64,000 nt of DNA from Atriophallophorus winterbourni (Eukaryota > Platyhelminthes > Trematoda > Plagiorchiida > Microphallidae): NCBI GenBank assembly GCA_013407085.1, contig JACCGJ010001453.1, positions 1 through 64,000 of the forward strand, read 5' to 3'. Position 1 is the first letter of the stretch, and each line of letters starts with the position of its first letter. A program made the translations under genes and the position numbers. A model generated the notes under the pieces. That model did no database searches and was not told where the DNA came from. It worked only from the letters and a program-made list of their open reading frames with translations. Below, in pieces: positions 1 to 11,110 of the stretch.

Positions 1-280
1 AACCACGATGTTCAGACACAGAATCACAAAGTGATTCTTGGTCAAGCACTCAATGCGCTTATGGATGACCAAAGTAATGTGTTGCTCACATCCACATCCC
101 TTACACACCACTACCTGAACATTATCTTACTGTCTCCACCTGACGACGGCAAACAGCCAGAAACCGGTAGTGGTGTGTAAGGGATGGGGATGTGAGCAAC
201 ACATTACTTTGGACATCCATAAGCGCATTGAGTGCTTGACGAAGAATCACTTTGTGATTCTGTGTCTGAACATCGAGGTT
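1..280. repeat. Long near-perfect inverted repeat enclosing a hammerhead ribozyme
   Basis: Positions 1-115 are the reverse complement of 166-280 with only a few mismatches (pairing positions sum to 281), leaving a 50-nt spacer at 116-165. The left arm reaches the window edge, so the repeat may extend further. The spacer plus the start of the right arm hold a hammerhead fold, and the right arm begins four bases before its predicted cleavage site. A related stretch (about 126-207) recurs at 44170-44252, so this is a dispersed mobile family. Known families that carry hammerheads include Penelope-like retroelements and retrozymes; membership of either is inferred, because no encoded protein of these types is seen nearby. 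Confidence 0.85.
126..181 (+). ncRNA. Candidate type I hammerhead ribozyme, copy 1
   Basis: Every hammerhead element is present in order. Outer stem I is CTTAC 126-130 with GTAAG 177-181. Inner stem I is CCAC 136-139 with GTGG 170-173. The core is CTGACGA 140-146. Stem II is GGC 148-150 with GCC 156-158 around a 5-nt loop. The second core block is GAAA 160-163. Stem III is a minimal palindrome, ACC 163-165 with GGT 166-168, followed by A169, so cleavage is predicted between 169 and 170. The weak point is a C-A mismatch (147/159) at the base of stem II, where most hammerheads have G-C. A stem III without a loop implies that a dimer is the active form, as known for several metazoan hammerheads. 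Confidence 0.72.
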
Positions 281-282
281 CG

Positions 283-1141
283 TTGTACGAACCCTATGTA
301 ATAGTTGGCATACAAGTATAACTTTGTTTATAATCTAAAATACTTATAAAGTTACAAAAAGAAGAAACATATTCAAAGTGGAATTAAATCTTTTCCTTTC
401 ATTATTTAAGGTAGTCGAAGCAAATACGTGTACAGCAGGAACAATTCTACTTAAACCCAGTTTAAAACCTGCGTCTAGTCATTTGCAAATAACAGCATGG
501 GAGCTAAGGAGTCTCATTGGTAGCATCCGAAAACAGTTGCTTCGTCGGGTTTTTCGCTTTGAAGGATTATAATTTTTGCTTACACTTTGTCTAAAGTTGA
601 TTATTATATAATATTCGATTGTCGAGAATCTCAGGGATTGAATGTAAACAGTAGCTCCTCATAAATAGGCATATCACAGTCCGCTCGAACATATGATTTT
701 GCGAACTTGCTTAGTTACGTTTACGACATAGTTCTGTTTTGATCTAGTTTACTTCAAACACTGCAGGATCATTCAAAACTGACATGGTTTCGGTGATCAA
801 CATATACAAACCAGCTCAAACCACTGATCACAGAAATTCCTTGTCAAAAGTGAATAAGTCCGAGTTATAATTACAATGTATCCATTCAAGTAATTAATGT
901 GATTTTCCATGGATATGGAACCAAAATCAACCCAAAAAAGATAATGGATCGTTAGGACCAACAGTTCTGAAGAATGGCTCCATTTGTAGCCAAAATATCT
1001 GTACCGGTCAGTCGCATTTGCTATTCCGATATTCAATTATTTTTCATGCCATATACTTAATCATGCAACCTGTAATATTTTCGGAGAATACAAAATAGTC
1101 TGTTGCTGCACAACAACTTCGAATGAGTATCCATAGTAGTA
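283..1141. other. AT-rich stretch, no gene recognised
   Basis: Short open frames here show no recognisable domain or codon signal and no repeat was identified. Confidence 0.5.
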
Positions 1142-1353
1142 CACTGGTTCAGACAATAACGAATGTCACTTTTTTGGAGCGAAGCGAAGTGCGAAGAGAA
1201 TTTTCGAAGTGCCCTAACTGCCCTTCGCAATGGCGAATAGTATCAAAGCGAATATCCGAAGTGCACTTCGCAAAGGCGAAGCGAAGCGAATATTCGCAAA
1301 TTCGCTTCGCTTTAAATCCTAAAGCGAAGTATTCGTTATTGTCTGCACTGGTT
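1142..1353. mobile_element. hAT-like MITE with 15-bp TIRs and 8-bp TSD
   Basis: The element spans 1150-1345 (196 bp). Its ends are a perfect 15-bp terminal inverted repeat (CAGACAATAACGAAT at 1150-1164 and its complement at 1331-1345). It is flanked by the identical 8-bp direct repeat CACTGGTT at 1142-1149 and 1346-1353, a target-site duplication. The interior has no coding potential and is built of many copies of GCGAA and its complement, so it can fold back on itself. An 8-bp duplication with a CA-starting terminus fits the hAT superfamily; no transposase is present, so it would need one supplied in trans. Confidence 0.88.
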
Positions 1354-1889
1354 AGTTAAACTTGTCATGTGCACCGTCAAGCCTTGATAATATCGGGAAT
1401 TTTTAATGAACATTTAAAGAATGAATAAAGAAAACGGAAAAAACGGAGTTGTCATGCGACACCCTAGCTAAAGTTCTAAACGGAATGAATTAATATTGGC
1501 TACTGATATCAGAATAAGTAGCTAATCTTGTGAAGTAATATGCGGAACTTAGTACGACGTAATGAGCAAGTTTTCTTTAAAAAACATTAGTGCATCATTT
1601 CGAAGCGAATGCTGAAAAATATAATTATTTTAATTAAATTTGAAATGTTTCCAGGATGTCACGTGATTTGCTTGCTGCAAGCATTATCAGGGTCTGGATG
1701 GTGAGCTGTAATTTGACTATTGATTTCGGACGCATAATGTGATCTATTTTATACCAGACAGACTCTGTTCATCATTGAGTAAAAAACCATTTTGGTAACG
1801 TCTGTAGTCCTCTCTTACCCACTAGTGCGTTAGCAGTGCTCACATATATAATAATGCAGTGTGCTACAATGAGATAATAATTTACTGTA

Positions 1890-2200
1890 TTGAGTGGTCT
1901 GAGCAAAATGAACAGCATACAATCCAAAATAAGGTCAAAATGCTACAACTGGGAGAAAGAATGAATGCCCTTCTTATATTATTCCGAAAAATATAGCTTG
2001 GTCCCTAACTGGATATATCTTGGCCTATATGTTAATAACATTCTCAAATGGAATTTAGATTTCAGGACAGTTTACAAACGGACGAGTTGGATGCTGAAGG
2101 TTCTGCGGTGCATATTTGTGTTTTCTACGCTAGTGACAGTCATGCATACATACCAAAGCCCCACTCCTGGCATGGGCACGATGACTCAACAAAGATAATG
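1890..2200 (+). pseudogene. Degraded CR1-like LINE fragment (C-terminal ORF2)
   Basis: The reading frame starting at 1965 contains a block (VYKRTSWMLKVLRCIF) that matches the post-RT region of the CR1-like copies elsewhere in this window, for example SCMLGMLRRIF near 7620. It is preceded by a degraded version of the LGVWIS-type block. Nothing upstream or downstream of the short match can be aligned, so it is an old, isolated fragment. Confidence 0.45.
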
Positions 2201-2299
2201 CTATGTACAACATGCTGTATTATCGAGCGTCATAGCACCGAAACTAGACATATGTTTAGCGAATGGAGAGGTTGAATATTATGGATGTAAATCATGCCA

Positions 2300-3540
2300 G
2301 GTTTCATTGATCTGAATATCCTACATGAAATTTAGGGGAACGGAGATCGCCCACTTAGATATTAAAGTAGCAGTGCCTCAAATCACACTCAGTCATGACA
2401 ACATGATCGCAATACTTTATTCCCGAAAAAGCCAGACATTGCGTTGTGTTCAATTCGATTGGCTAAATATTTTTGCATCAAATGGTTTTTCGGAAGTTTA
2501 AAGTAGATCCCGTCCCGAGAATTAGAATCTGAATCTTATTCTACCTAGATATATTTGTGTAGTGTGATAAAAATGATAGAGCATAAGAATATAGATCGGA
2601 ACACGTTTAACCTGAACAAAATGATTGGTCGAACACATGAAACTGCACTATTACCGAAAGACTAAGTTAAAGTGTTCTTCACTTACGTTCCACTAATTTG
2701 CATTTTACTAGTAACCTGTCCAGACAATTCTCCTGACAGATGACACATGAATTTCGCTGCCTTTTACTGATATTTACATTCTTTTTCGGAATATGTACAT
2801 GGGTGTGTGGTACCTGAACTAATTTTTGGTCGCTTCATATTTCAATTTGAGATTTTGCTCAACTTTGCTTACAATTGTACTTAACGATGTTACCGAAAAT
2901 AAAATTGGCGAATTATAAAAGCGACACCGAACCTTTGGTTTCCGTGACACCCAGTTCGTTTCCATCAAACGATGTTAAACGAATGTTTCTGATTTTTTAC
3001 TTTTCTGTCGCCGATAAATATCTAATTCGTGCATCTGTAATGTGATGCATGTGAAATTAATGTGCGACAATGGCGCGACGACTGAAAAATATTTCATTGA
3101 ATGTAACCTTGAAAATGTAATGGGATATTGCCAATTGAAGATTTGTATCCTTGACAGAGCAGACAATTACAGACTTAAGCGATGTGTTTAATCATACTCA
3201 ACAAGTACGAGCAAATAATTGAAATGGGATTATCAACTGAAGTCAATCTGACCTTTTATTCTTCATAAGAGTTAATATTGAGCAATTATTGGATAAGACC
3301 GCCAACTGCGACCATGGCGAATAATCAAACATGATCCTTGTCTCTAAAGATTGTGTTAGCCCTGGATTTTGTATATTGACAAAGAGAAACATGAAACAAT
3401 ATCTCTGATAAGATGTTAATTGTATTCAACGCGATTTTATACATTTTCAATTTTTAATGAGAGGAATGATGGAATCAATTAGGGCCAACTGGAAAGCAAA
3501 TCACAGCAATCTCCCGAAGGATTTCAGAATCAGTGACCCC
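2300..3540. other. AT-rich stretch, no gene recognised
   Basis: No recognisable coding region, RNA or repeat was seen. Confidence 0.45.
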
Positions 3541-3565
3541 AGACTTTTTACACGATAACTGACTA

Positions 3566-4009
3566 ATGAACCACGGCTTCTACAATCAGACGAGACTCCG
3601 ATTACAAAGACCGCGGCAATCTCAAAAAACGACCAATGTCGGACTCTTGAAGGGTCTGGCAAATAGAGGAGCTTTTAGCTTCCAACCTAACTTGAGCTAT
3701 TACGAGCTCTCTATTCCATATATAACCATGTTTCTGAGAGACCGCTTAAGAACAGGTGGTGGAGTAGCTGTTTACAACCACGAACGTCTATACAGCACGG
3801 TGGTTACAGACACCGATCTTGGTGTGAAAGACTGTATATGGTGCAACTTGAAGTTTGAATCAGGAGACGGTTGCACCTTTGTTGAAGTTTACCGTTTAGC
3901 ATCATCATCGGATGTGCATAATGAAAAACAATTGAAAGCGATGCAGTACGTTGGAAAACCGTGCAACTCGCAATTCTTGATTATGGGAGACTTCAATATG
4001 CCTCAACTA
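3566..4009 (+). pseudogene. CR1-like LINE copy A, N-terminal endonuclease part
   Basis: The open frame carries the GGGVAVYN and LIMGDFNMPQ blocks of an APE-type endonuclease and aligns with the same region of the copies at 45220-45480 and 55720-56058. The frame then runs straight into RTE-like sequence, so the 247-residue open frame here (3566-4309) is a chimera made by insertion, not one protein. The CR1 endonuclease resumes near 5921. The 5' end of the element was not found. Confidence 0.75.
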
Positions 4010-5920
4010 TATAAACGCATGCTGAGCAAGAAACCGTCTAATGAAAGGAATGCCATCACTGAAGAGTATAGAATGAAAGATAAAGAGGTTAAAAAATCAG
4101 CGAGGAAGGACAAAAAGACGGAAAACCTGACACAACAAGCAGAAGAGGTGTGCCGAATGAATGATTTGAGAACATTATATCAGATTAATCGAAAGCTCTG
4201 CGATCGTAGTCAGGCAAGCAATCAACAAGTGAGGACCCAGGGCGGAGATGTAATATATGATGAGAAAGAAGATTTAGCCAGATGGCGAGAACATTTGAGC
4301 TCATTCTAAACCGTCCACCGCCTCAAACCAACGTCGATATACCTGAGGCAGCTACAGACCTCGACGTCAACACAGACCCCATCAGCCTCCAAAATGTGCA
4401 ATTTGCTATCCAGAGGTTGAATAATGGGAAGGCACCAGGTGACGATGGAGTGTATGGGGAACTGCTCGAGGCGGAAACCGAAGAGACGCCGAAAGTTGTG
4501 CGAGACCTATTCCAGAACATCTGGGATACCAAGCAGATACCGGACGCCTGGCGTTCGGGTACTATAATCAAACTTCCCACGAAAGATGACTTGAGCTACT
4601 GCACCAATTGACGAGGTATCACGCTTCTATCAGTCACAAGCATAGTATTTTGCCGCATCATTCACTGACGTGTCTTCAATGCAGTTGAATCCATTTTATG
4701 ACAAGAGCAAGCCGGGTTCAGGAAAGGAAAATCTTGCATTGACCAAATTTTTGTCCTCCGTCAGATCCTGGAGCAGACACATGAATGGAATGCAGAGCTA
4801 TGTGTGGCCTACATTGACTTCCAGAAGGCCTTCGATAGCGCTCACCGACCAGTGTTATGGAAAATCCTCCGTCATTATGGTATACCATCAAAGAAAGTAA
4901 ATCTCATAAAAGCCTTTTATGATAAGTTTAAATGCCAAGTCGCTCACAGTGGAATGCTCACTGAGAAGTTCGAAGTTCGTACGGGAGTGAGGCAAGGATG
5001 TATCCTCTCACCGCTACTCTTCTCCCTAACAATAGACTGTATTATGAGACAGGTGACCGATGGCAGGGCAGCAGGCTTTCCATGGACCTCAGCGGGACCG
5101 ATAGAAGACCTGGACAATGCGAATTATGTTGCCCTCTTGTGATGCAAGACCAGTGAAATCCAGAACAAGAGCGATCGACTATCGGCAATTGGCAAGACGG
5201 TGGGTTTAGAAATAAACACTAGCAAATCGGAGGTAATGCGTAAGAATGTTCCGGAACAACCACCAGTGTTCGTGGACGGTCAATCGCTCAGTGAGGTTAC
5301 AGATACGGTCTACCTTGGGAGCAAACTGACTGTAAATGGTGACTGTGAAGATGAGGTCAGGAGAAGGATCGGGAAGGCGAACCAAGCATTCTGCATGCTG
5401 AATTCCATTTGGAAATCATCCGCTCTCGGCATCAACACGAAGATCAGACTTTTCAAGAGCAACGTTCTGAGTGTGTTGCTGTATGCATCGGAATGCTGGA
5501 AGACGACCGCTGCCATTGAGCGCAGAATGAACGTGTTTCAAACTAAGTGCTTGAGAAGGATTCTACGGATTTTTTGCCCACACACCATTTCGAATGAAGA
5601 GCTCCTGCGAAAAACTGGTCTGGAGGTGGTATCTACCGTAGTCAGAAGACGATGGTGGAGATGGTTCGGTCATGTCTGCAGGATGGATCCCAGTTCGCAT
5701 ACGACGGTAGCCATTCACTGGATTCCGCAAGGTAAACGAAAAAGGGGACAGCCCAAAGAAACTTGGCGCAGAACGTTGGAACGCGAACTACATGCACAAG
5801 GATTCACGGTGCAGACGGCAACGGAAGCAGCGGCAGACAGGAACCACTGGCGTGGGGTTATCTTTACCTCATGTGCCACCCGGCACGGAGAGGACTGACT
5901 GAATATAACCGAGTAGATCA
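4010..5920 (+). mobile_element. RTE-like LINE inserted in CR1 copy A (dead)
   Basis: 5'-truncated ORF2 in several frames. The order is the linker before RT, the RWREH block, RT block NGKAPGDDG, QAGFRKGKSCIDQIF, IDFQKAFDS, TGVRQGCILSPLLF, then a C-terminal domain with YLGSKL, RWFGHVCRMD and KRKRGQPKETWRRT. The RT active site, normally (F/Y)ADD, reads NANY near 5120, and stops interrupt the frame at about 4611 and 5140, so it is inactive. CR1 sequence on both sides (endonuclease up to GDFNMPQ on the left, SVLDLALS on the right) shows that it inserted into copy A. No clean target duplication was found. Confidence 0.8.
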
Positions 5921-7678
5921 CTAGACAACCAATTTCGAGAACTGTTCGATTACATCTTCTTGTATAATCATGTTTTCGGATATACACGACATCGAAATTT
6001 GAAAAGGACCTCTGTTCTAGACCTAGCCTTATCCTCTGAAGCCACGGCTGTTGAAGATTTTCAGTATCACCCTCCGCTGGACCGAAGCAACCACATCGTT
6101 CGGCCCTTTCAATTAGTGTACAAAGCCAGTAGAATGCCGAAGAAAATGAAGCTAAATAGAAAAGTGGATTCCATTGGTTTGATGGAAACAATGAGGGCTT
6201 TCTATGAATATAATTTGAATTTCAGTGATCCGGACTCGCATTGCACAAACCTAGCAGATTACATTACCAACATGATACACATAAATTCTAAGTATGTCCT
6301 GAAACATAATAGCAAAAAACCCATTTTAGAATTAGCAATCGAACTATAAAATGTGTGACAAAGTGAAATTTGGCACGGGGTCGCCAGAACAGTATCAACC
6401 AGGGGAAACTTTTGCGTTTTGCGGGATCAATTCAAGGATAAACAACATCACCAGCTTCAGCTGGCAGTAAGAATCCAGCGAAATCCCAAACTGCTTTATC
6501 GAATCGTTAACAACACCACGAAGATGAAACCCGAAGTTTTCCGATCATGACAGATAAAGGGCTAACTGATTCTGTTCTAGAAACCTTTAACGCTCAGGCC
6601 AGTTTTTATTCACTACTTTTCAGCCCCAAGGATGCATTGCTAACATCGTAATTGTCAGCACCAATTGCGCCAGAGACTATAAGCAATATACACATCAAAT
6701 CTGAAATATTGCAGTACCACCTACGCTGGTTGAATATCAACAAGTCCCCGGGAGCTGACGTAATCGAATCTGTAATCCTAAATTTATGCGGCAGTTAATT
6801 GTGCGAACCACTTTGTGATTTATTTAATCACTCTTTGAGGGAGGGTGTTGTATCGACTGACTGGAAGAGAGGAATCATTAAACCCATCTACAAAGATGGA
6901 GCTCGTTATGACTCAGCAAATTACCGCCCTGTTACACACCTTCCAATGATCTCAAAATTTATGGAGCGAAATGTGTGCGAAAGAAAAGTGAACCGTCTCG
7001 AAACCCAAAACATGGATTTCGGAAGTCTTGTTCTTGCTTGACTAACCTACTGGCGTGCATGCGCATTACTTGGACATATCAGAGGCGTTTGGTCGCGTTG
7101 ACCATTCTATACTCCTGAGCAAGCTGCAGGAGTTTGGTATTAATTGGTGCCTTCTTACCTGGCTGGAGAGCTACCTTCCTGATCGCAAGGCAACTGTACG
7201 TATCGATGTTGTGGTGTCTAGGGACATCGAAGCCACTAGCGGTGTCCCACAAGATTCGGTACTTGGTCCGGTTCTCTTTTTGTTCTACATCAACGACCTT
7301 CCGAAACTTGTCACAGATAAAATGGTTCACTTTGCAGATGGTGCTTAACTTTGGATACGAATCAGGTCGAGCGTGGACTGTTTGCGCTTACAAAGCGATT
7401 TGGATATATTGAAAAGCTGGTCAGAGCGAAACAAGATTCCATTCAACTTCAGAAAGTGTAAAATGTTGTAAATAGGCAAAGATTTACCATTCCCATTCTC
7501 CTACAACCTTGGATCGCAAAAGCTGGAATGGACAACAAAAGAAATGGACCTCGGCGTACGGATTAGTGGAAGTCTTAAGAATAGTATGGAATGCGATGCA
7601 GTGTACAACCGAACTAGCTGCATGCTAGGTATGCTTCGGCGTATTTTCGGACATTTTTTCCCGTGGAACAATCCCCAT
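5921..7678 (+). pseudogene. CR1-like LINE copy A, endonuclease end and reverse transcriptase
   Basis: The endonuclease resumes with SVLDLALS and SNHI (5960-6349). It is followed by frameshifted linker sequence and an RT core: NKSPGAD near 6740, SANYRPVTHLP near 6920, [14 protein letters not shown] at 7070, [15 protein letters not shown] at 7220 and FADG near 7335 (expected FADD). The finger region between about 7010 and 7060 is deleted. The frame continues past RT to 7678, where another element is inserted. Multiple stops and frameshifts mark a pseudogene. Confidence 0.8.
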
Positions 7679-7686
7679 GCTCATAA

Positions 7687-7730
<44 letters not shown>

Positions 7731-9953
7731 CACACAAGTCCTTGCAGACGATGTGCCAACAAGTATACCATGAAGAAGTTACGTCTGTCTGTTTACACAT
7801 GCCGTTTTTGATCTTTTTGTGTTTTTTTTGGAATAAGGGAGGGGGAGGGTCACTGATAAACGCGAACACAAGCACGGCAGGATTCTCGCCACTGGTTCCT
7901 TTCTTTTGCCATCACACTGAGTGTTATCAGCCACATATCTTCACGGTCCCTCGGACCCCACCCGGGTAAGCGCGATGTTCCCACGATGGCTAGTGGGCTG
8001 TTAGACGCTTGAGGGTCTTCCGCCAGGTATTCCTTTGTCCGCCACGGCGACGTTTCCAATCAGGTCCAGCGAGAGCAAAAAGAGCTAGGCGAGGAAGGCG
8101 TCGCTCATCCATACGGAGAACGTGCCCCAGCCATCTCAGCTGGCACATGGATATATGATCGGAGAGTGGCACAGAGCGATCGCCGAGGACTGCCCTCCTG
8201 ACGTCATCATTTTTGACTTTCTGTTGCCAGCTTAAACGAGCTATACTTCGCAGGCAGCGATGATCAAACGTCGATAATCGTTGACTATCGGCTTGTCGCA
8301 GCGTCCACGTCTCGCAGCCATACAGTAGAACTGCTCGTACGGTGGCCTGGTACACTCTGCCCTTCAAGCGTAATCCAACATCGCGTCGGCGCCACAGATG
8401 CCGTAGTCCAGCGAAAGCATGGCGTGCTCTTGCAATCCGTGCTGTGATTTCAGCTTCGATATCGCCCCCAGTGGTGATGCAGCTCCCTAGGTAGGTGAAT
8501 CTGTCAGTCACTTCCAGTTTATGGTCTTCGATCGTCAAATCAAGTGTTGGGTCTGTCCAATCCTGTAGGAACACTTTGCATTTTGACGGAGAGAAATGTA
8601 ATCCATACAGCGACAACTGATCAACGAGTAGATCCAAAGCGCTTTGTATGGCGCAAGCATCCTCTCCGAGGAGAGCAATGTCGTCAGCATAGTCCAGATC
8701 CATAACTCGTCGACCGGGGAGCAGGTCGATCCCACAATTCGGTAGCTGGGCTGTTGCTGCTCTGCATGACATCGTCAATCGCAAAGTTAAATAGGAATGG
8801 GGAGATCGGACATCCTTGACGAACCCCGCTGGAGATGGTAAACTGCTTGGATAAGTCACCATAGGCTTTGACTCTGCCGGTGGTGTGGCAGTACAGCTTC
8901 TTGAGCAGGATTACGTACTTCGGTGGGACACCATGGCGAATGAGACAGTCCCAGAGGGCGGTTCTGTCAATGGAATCGAAGGCTGCTCGTATGTCAAGAA
9001 AGACGATGATTGTTGGACGTGCGTATTGGTAACGTTGCTCCAAAATTTGGCGGAGCGTGAAGATTTGGTCCACACACCCGCGTCCTCCTCTAAAGCCAGC
9101 CTGTTCTTCTCGATACTCTGCTTCTCGGTAGCTGTTCAGCCTGGTGAGGATGATTGATGCAAACAGATTAGAAACCATGGGTATGAGACTGATACCCCTG
9201 TGATTACCGCACACTTTCCTCGACCCTTTCTTGAATACTGGGACGATGGCTGACGGTCCCGCGCTGGGTATGGTTTCCTCGTTCCAGATCTTTCCGAAGA
9301 GCACTGACAGCTCACTGCACAAAACGTCGACACCCTCAACGAATAGTTCGGCTGGTAGCTCGTCTAAACCAGGGGCCTTGCGTCGTCTAAGCTTTATTAT
9401 GTGTGAGCAAATTTCTGCCTCTGTAGGTAGTCCCTGTGGGGCCGGCCACTGATTTTGGAGCCACTTGGCTGAGCAACAGAGAGTGGTCGCGGTTGATTGA
9501 ATTGGCCAGCGAAATGTTCCCTCCAGCGGTCCATTCGCCTTTCTCTGTTGGTAATCAACGACCCATCTGCTTCCGTGATGAGTTCGCTCACGCTGGGCAT
9601 TCGGGGTCCCGTGGAGCGTATAAGCTGGAACAATTTGCGGGTGTTGCCAACTGCTTGGGCTGCTTCCATTTCGCCTGCCCGCTCTTTACACCATGATTCT
9701 TGGTCCGTTTTGTGACTGGTCTTCAACTGGTGACGAATTTGCCTGCGCTGTTCATCATATCTTTCCCTCGGAGGTAAGGAACGCTGTCGGTCAATTAATT
9801 TGGCTGTAGCAGCAGATATCCAGTTGGAACCTGTTCGCTTGGATGTTCCACAGCTTTCCAGGCCAGCATGATACATTGCGCTTTGGATTTGAGCCCAATG
9901 CTAATCAATATTATCGGGATGGGGTCCGAGTGCATTAGATAGGGCTCATAAAT
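7679..9953 (-). mobile_element. RTE-like LINE inserted in CR1 copy A, with 10-bp TSD and (TAA)n tail
   Basis: The insertion is flanked by the same 10 bases, GCTCATAAAT, at 7679-7688 and 9944-9953. Joining the flanks restores an alignment with the sister copy at 32580-32640. On the minus strand the element ends in a (TAA)14 tail (7689-7730), marking the 3' end. Coding blocks in minus-strand order are RWREHF, RKAPGLDELPAEL, NHRGISLIP, EEQAGFRGGRGCVDQIF, FLDIRAAFDS, SSGVRQGCPISPFLF, DYADDIALL, FTYLGSCI and LRWLGHVLRMD. The catalytic YADD is intact. One frameshift near 8760 separates the RT core from YADD and another lies near 9400. It is 5' truncated. Confidence 0.9.
7689..7730. repeat. (TTA)14 microsatellite, the 3' tail of the minus-strand LINE
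   Basis: A perfect trinucleotide tract of 42 bases directly abuts the left target duplication. It is therefore the retrotransposon tail and not an independent microsatellite. Confidence 0.95.
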
Positions 9954-10665
9954 ACGTATATTAACCCGGTGATACATGACTCAGTGCAAGCTTGGCCACC
10001 GAGGCTACAAAAGGACATCAAGCTGCTCGAGATGATTTATCACAGAGCAACTAAAATGGTTGGCTGTCTCTGCAACCTACCATATAAGGATCGACGGGTT
10101 CATCTTAATTTGGATACACTGCCTCGCAGACGGGTTCCATTTGATCTAATCCTAACTTATAAAATAATGAACTCAAAGATGCAACGTCTGAGACATCTAT
10201 TTCGCTTCCGGTCAAGCCATGCTACACGTACACATACACTGGCATTTGATATTCCACATTCTCACCGGAACTGCCGTCGGTTCTTCTATTCGGTGTGCGT
10301 TTGTTTCTTATGGAAACTCACTTACAGTCAGAGGAACAATCATCTCGTGAAAGGATTCAGGAAACAAAATTATCTATATATATAATAATATATAATATTA
10401 GATATATATATATATTATAGAGAGTAGGTAAATTTCACCTTTTTTTAACCCCACCAAAAAAAAAAAAAACCCCCGTTTATATAACTTAAATAAGCAACTT
10501 CACGCGATATTTATTCTCGCGTATACAGGACATTTTTATAAATACAAAAACTGTCAATCTTCCACAATTATATATGTATATATGTTCGGCCTTATATGAA
10601 GATCCTATGGTGTTGTACAACTATAGGCTTTTTATAACATAAACGCTTGAATCTTGAATCTTTAG
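9954..10665 (+). pseudogene. CR1-like LINE copy A, C-terminal ORF2 and 3' end
   Basis: This resumes copy A after the insertion: QAWPPRLQKDIKLLEMIYHRATKMV, then the HLNLDTL and RRFFYS blocks found in the other copies. A 3' untranslated part follows, with AT-dinucleotide runs (10373-10420) and an A-run. The end carries two tandem units of CTTGAAT (about 10649-10662), the same terminal unit seen at 31953-31965 and 26780-26795, so TTGAAT-type repeats mark the 3' end of this CR1 family. Confidence 0.8.
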
Positions 10666-11032
10666 ATCGTATCACAAGAATTTCACGCTCAAAGGCGACT
10701 TGTTCAATAACATTGCGCTCAGCGTTCCAAAATCCAGTCAATGTATCTCGGTGGTCATCAGATGTTTGATAACCCTCGATGGATTTTTTATAATCAAATG
10801 TGAGTGGGGATAATTGTTTGCATTGATTACACTGTGCCTCAGTGTTTATCGTATCTCGTTGAAATGTACGAACGAGTTGATAATATAATCTGGTAACCAT
10901 GAAAGAAAATCCTTCAAATGGAGTGATATAATTATGTGTATCTGCAGTTACAATCTGAACAAAGTAACTTTTATAGATTATAGGCAGCACATGATTTATT
11001 ATCAAACTCTTCGATTCGCCCACCAGCAACAT
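10592..11032 (-). CDS. Hypothetical ORF divergent from the first GPCR gene
   Basis: An ATG-started open frame of 146 codons on the minus strand, 78 bp from the GPCR start at 11111 and pointing away from it. It is not recognised and has no clear domain, signal peptide or membrane segment. Its last 20 or so codons lie inside the 3' end of the neighbouring CR1-like LINE, so at least the C-terminus is not ancestral host coding sequence. It may be a chance frame or a terminal exon. Confidence 0.2.
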   Translation of the reverse strand: MLLVGESKSLIINHVLPIIYKSYFVQIVTADTHNYITPFEGFSFMVTRLYYQLVRTFQRDTINTEAQCNQCKQLSPLTFDYKKSIEGYQTSDDHRDTLTGFWNAERNVIEQVAFEREILVIRSKDSRFKRLCYKKPIVVQHHRIFI

Positions 11033-11052
11033 TTACTCAGCAATCTAATTTG

Positions 11053-11077
11053 ATTGGTGTTGCTTGCGTACATAAAC
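11053..11077 (+). promoter_or_regulatory. Candidate core promoter of GPCR gene 1 (ATTGG + TATA-like)
   Basis: An inverted CCAAT box (GATTGGTG, ATTGG at 11053-11057) is followed by a TATA-like TACATAAAC (11069-11077), 53 and about 34 bases before the ATG. The same pair, as GATTGGTC and TATATAAAC, lies before the GPCR gene at 22140, and GATTGGCT lies before the one at 34839. Promoter function is inferred from this recurrence. Confidence 0.5.
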
Positions 11078-11110
11078 GCAAGCGTGAAGAGTTATCACAA
11101 AGCTCGCCCA

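Noticed and set aside
378..1036. Small open frames near the left end (378-572 +, 797-1036 -)
   Set aside because: No domain, no start context, no repeat match; expected by chance in AT-rich DNA.
3566..4309. A single 247-residue protein gene
   Set aside because: Its first half is CR1 endonuclease and its second half RTE linker; the CR1 endonuclease resumes at 5921, so the frame is an insertion chimera.
11054..11110. N-terminal extension of GPCR gene 1
   Set aside because: The upstream codons contain no ATG; the frame starts with TTG and overlaps the ATTGG promoter box. The ATG at 11111 gives a length and alignment matching the paralogs.
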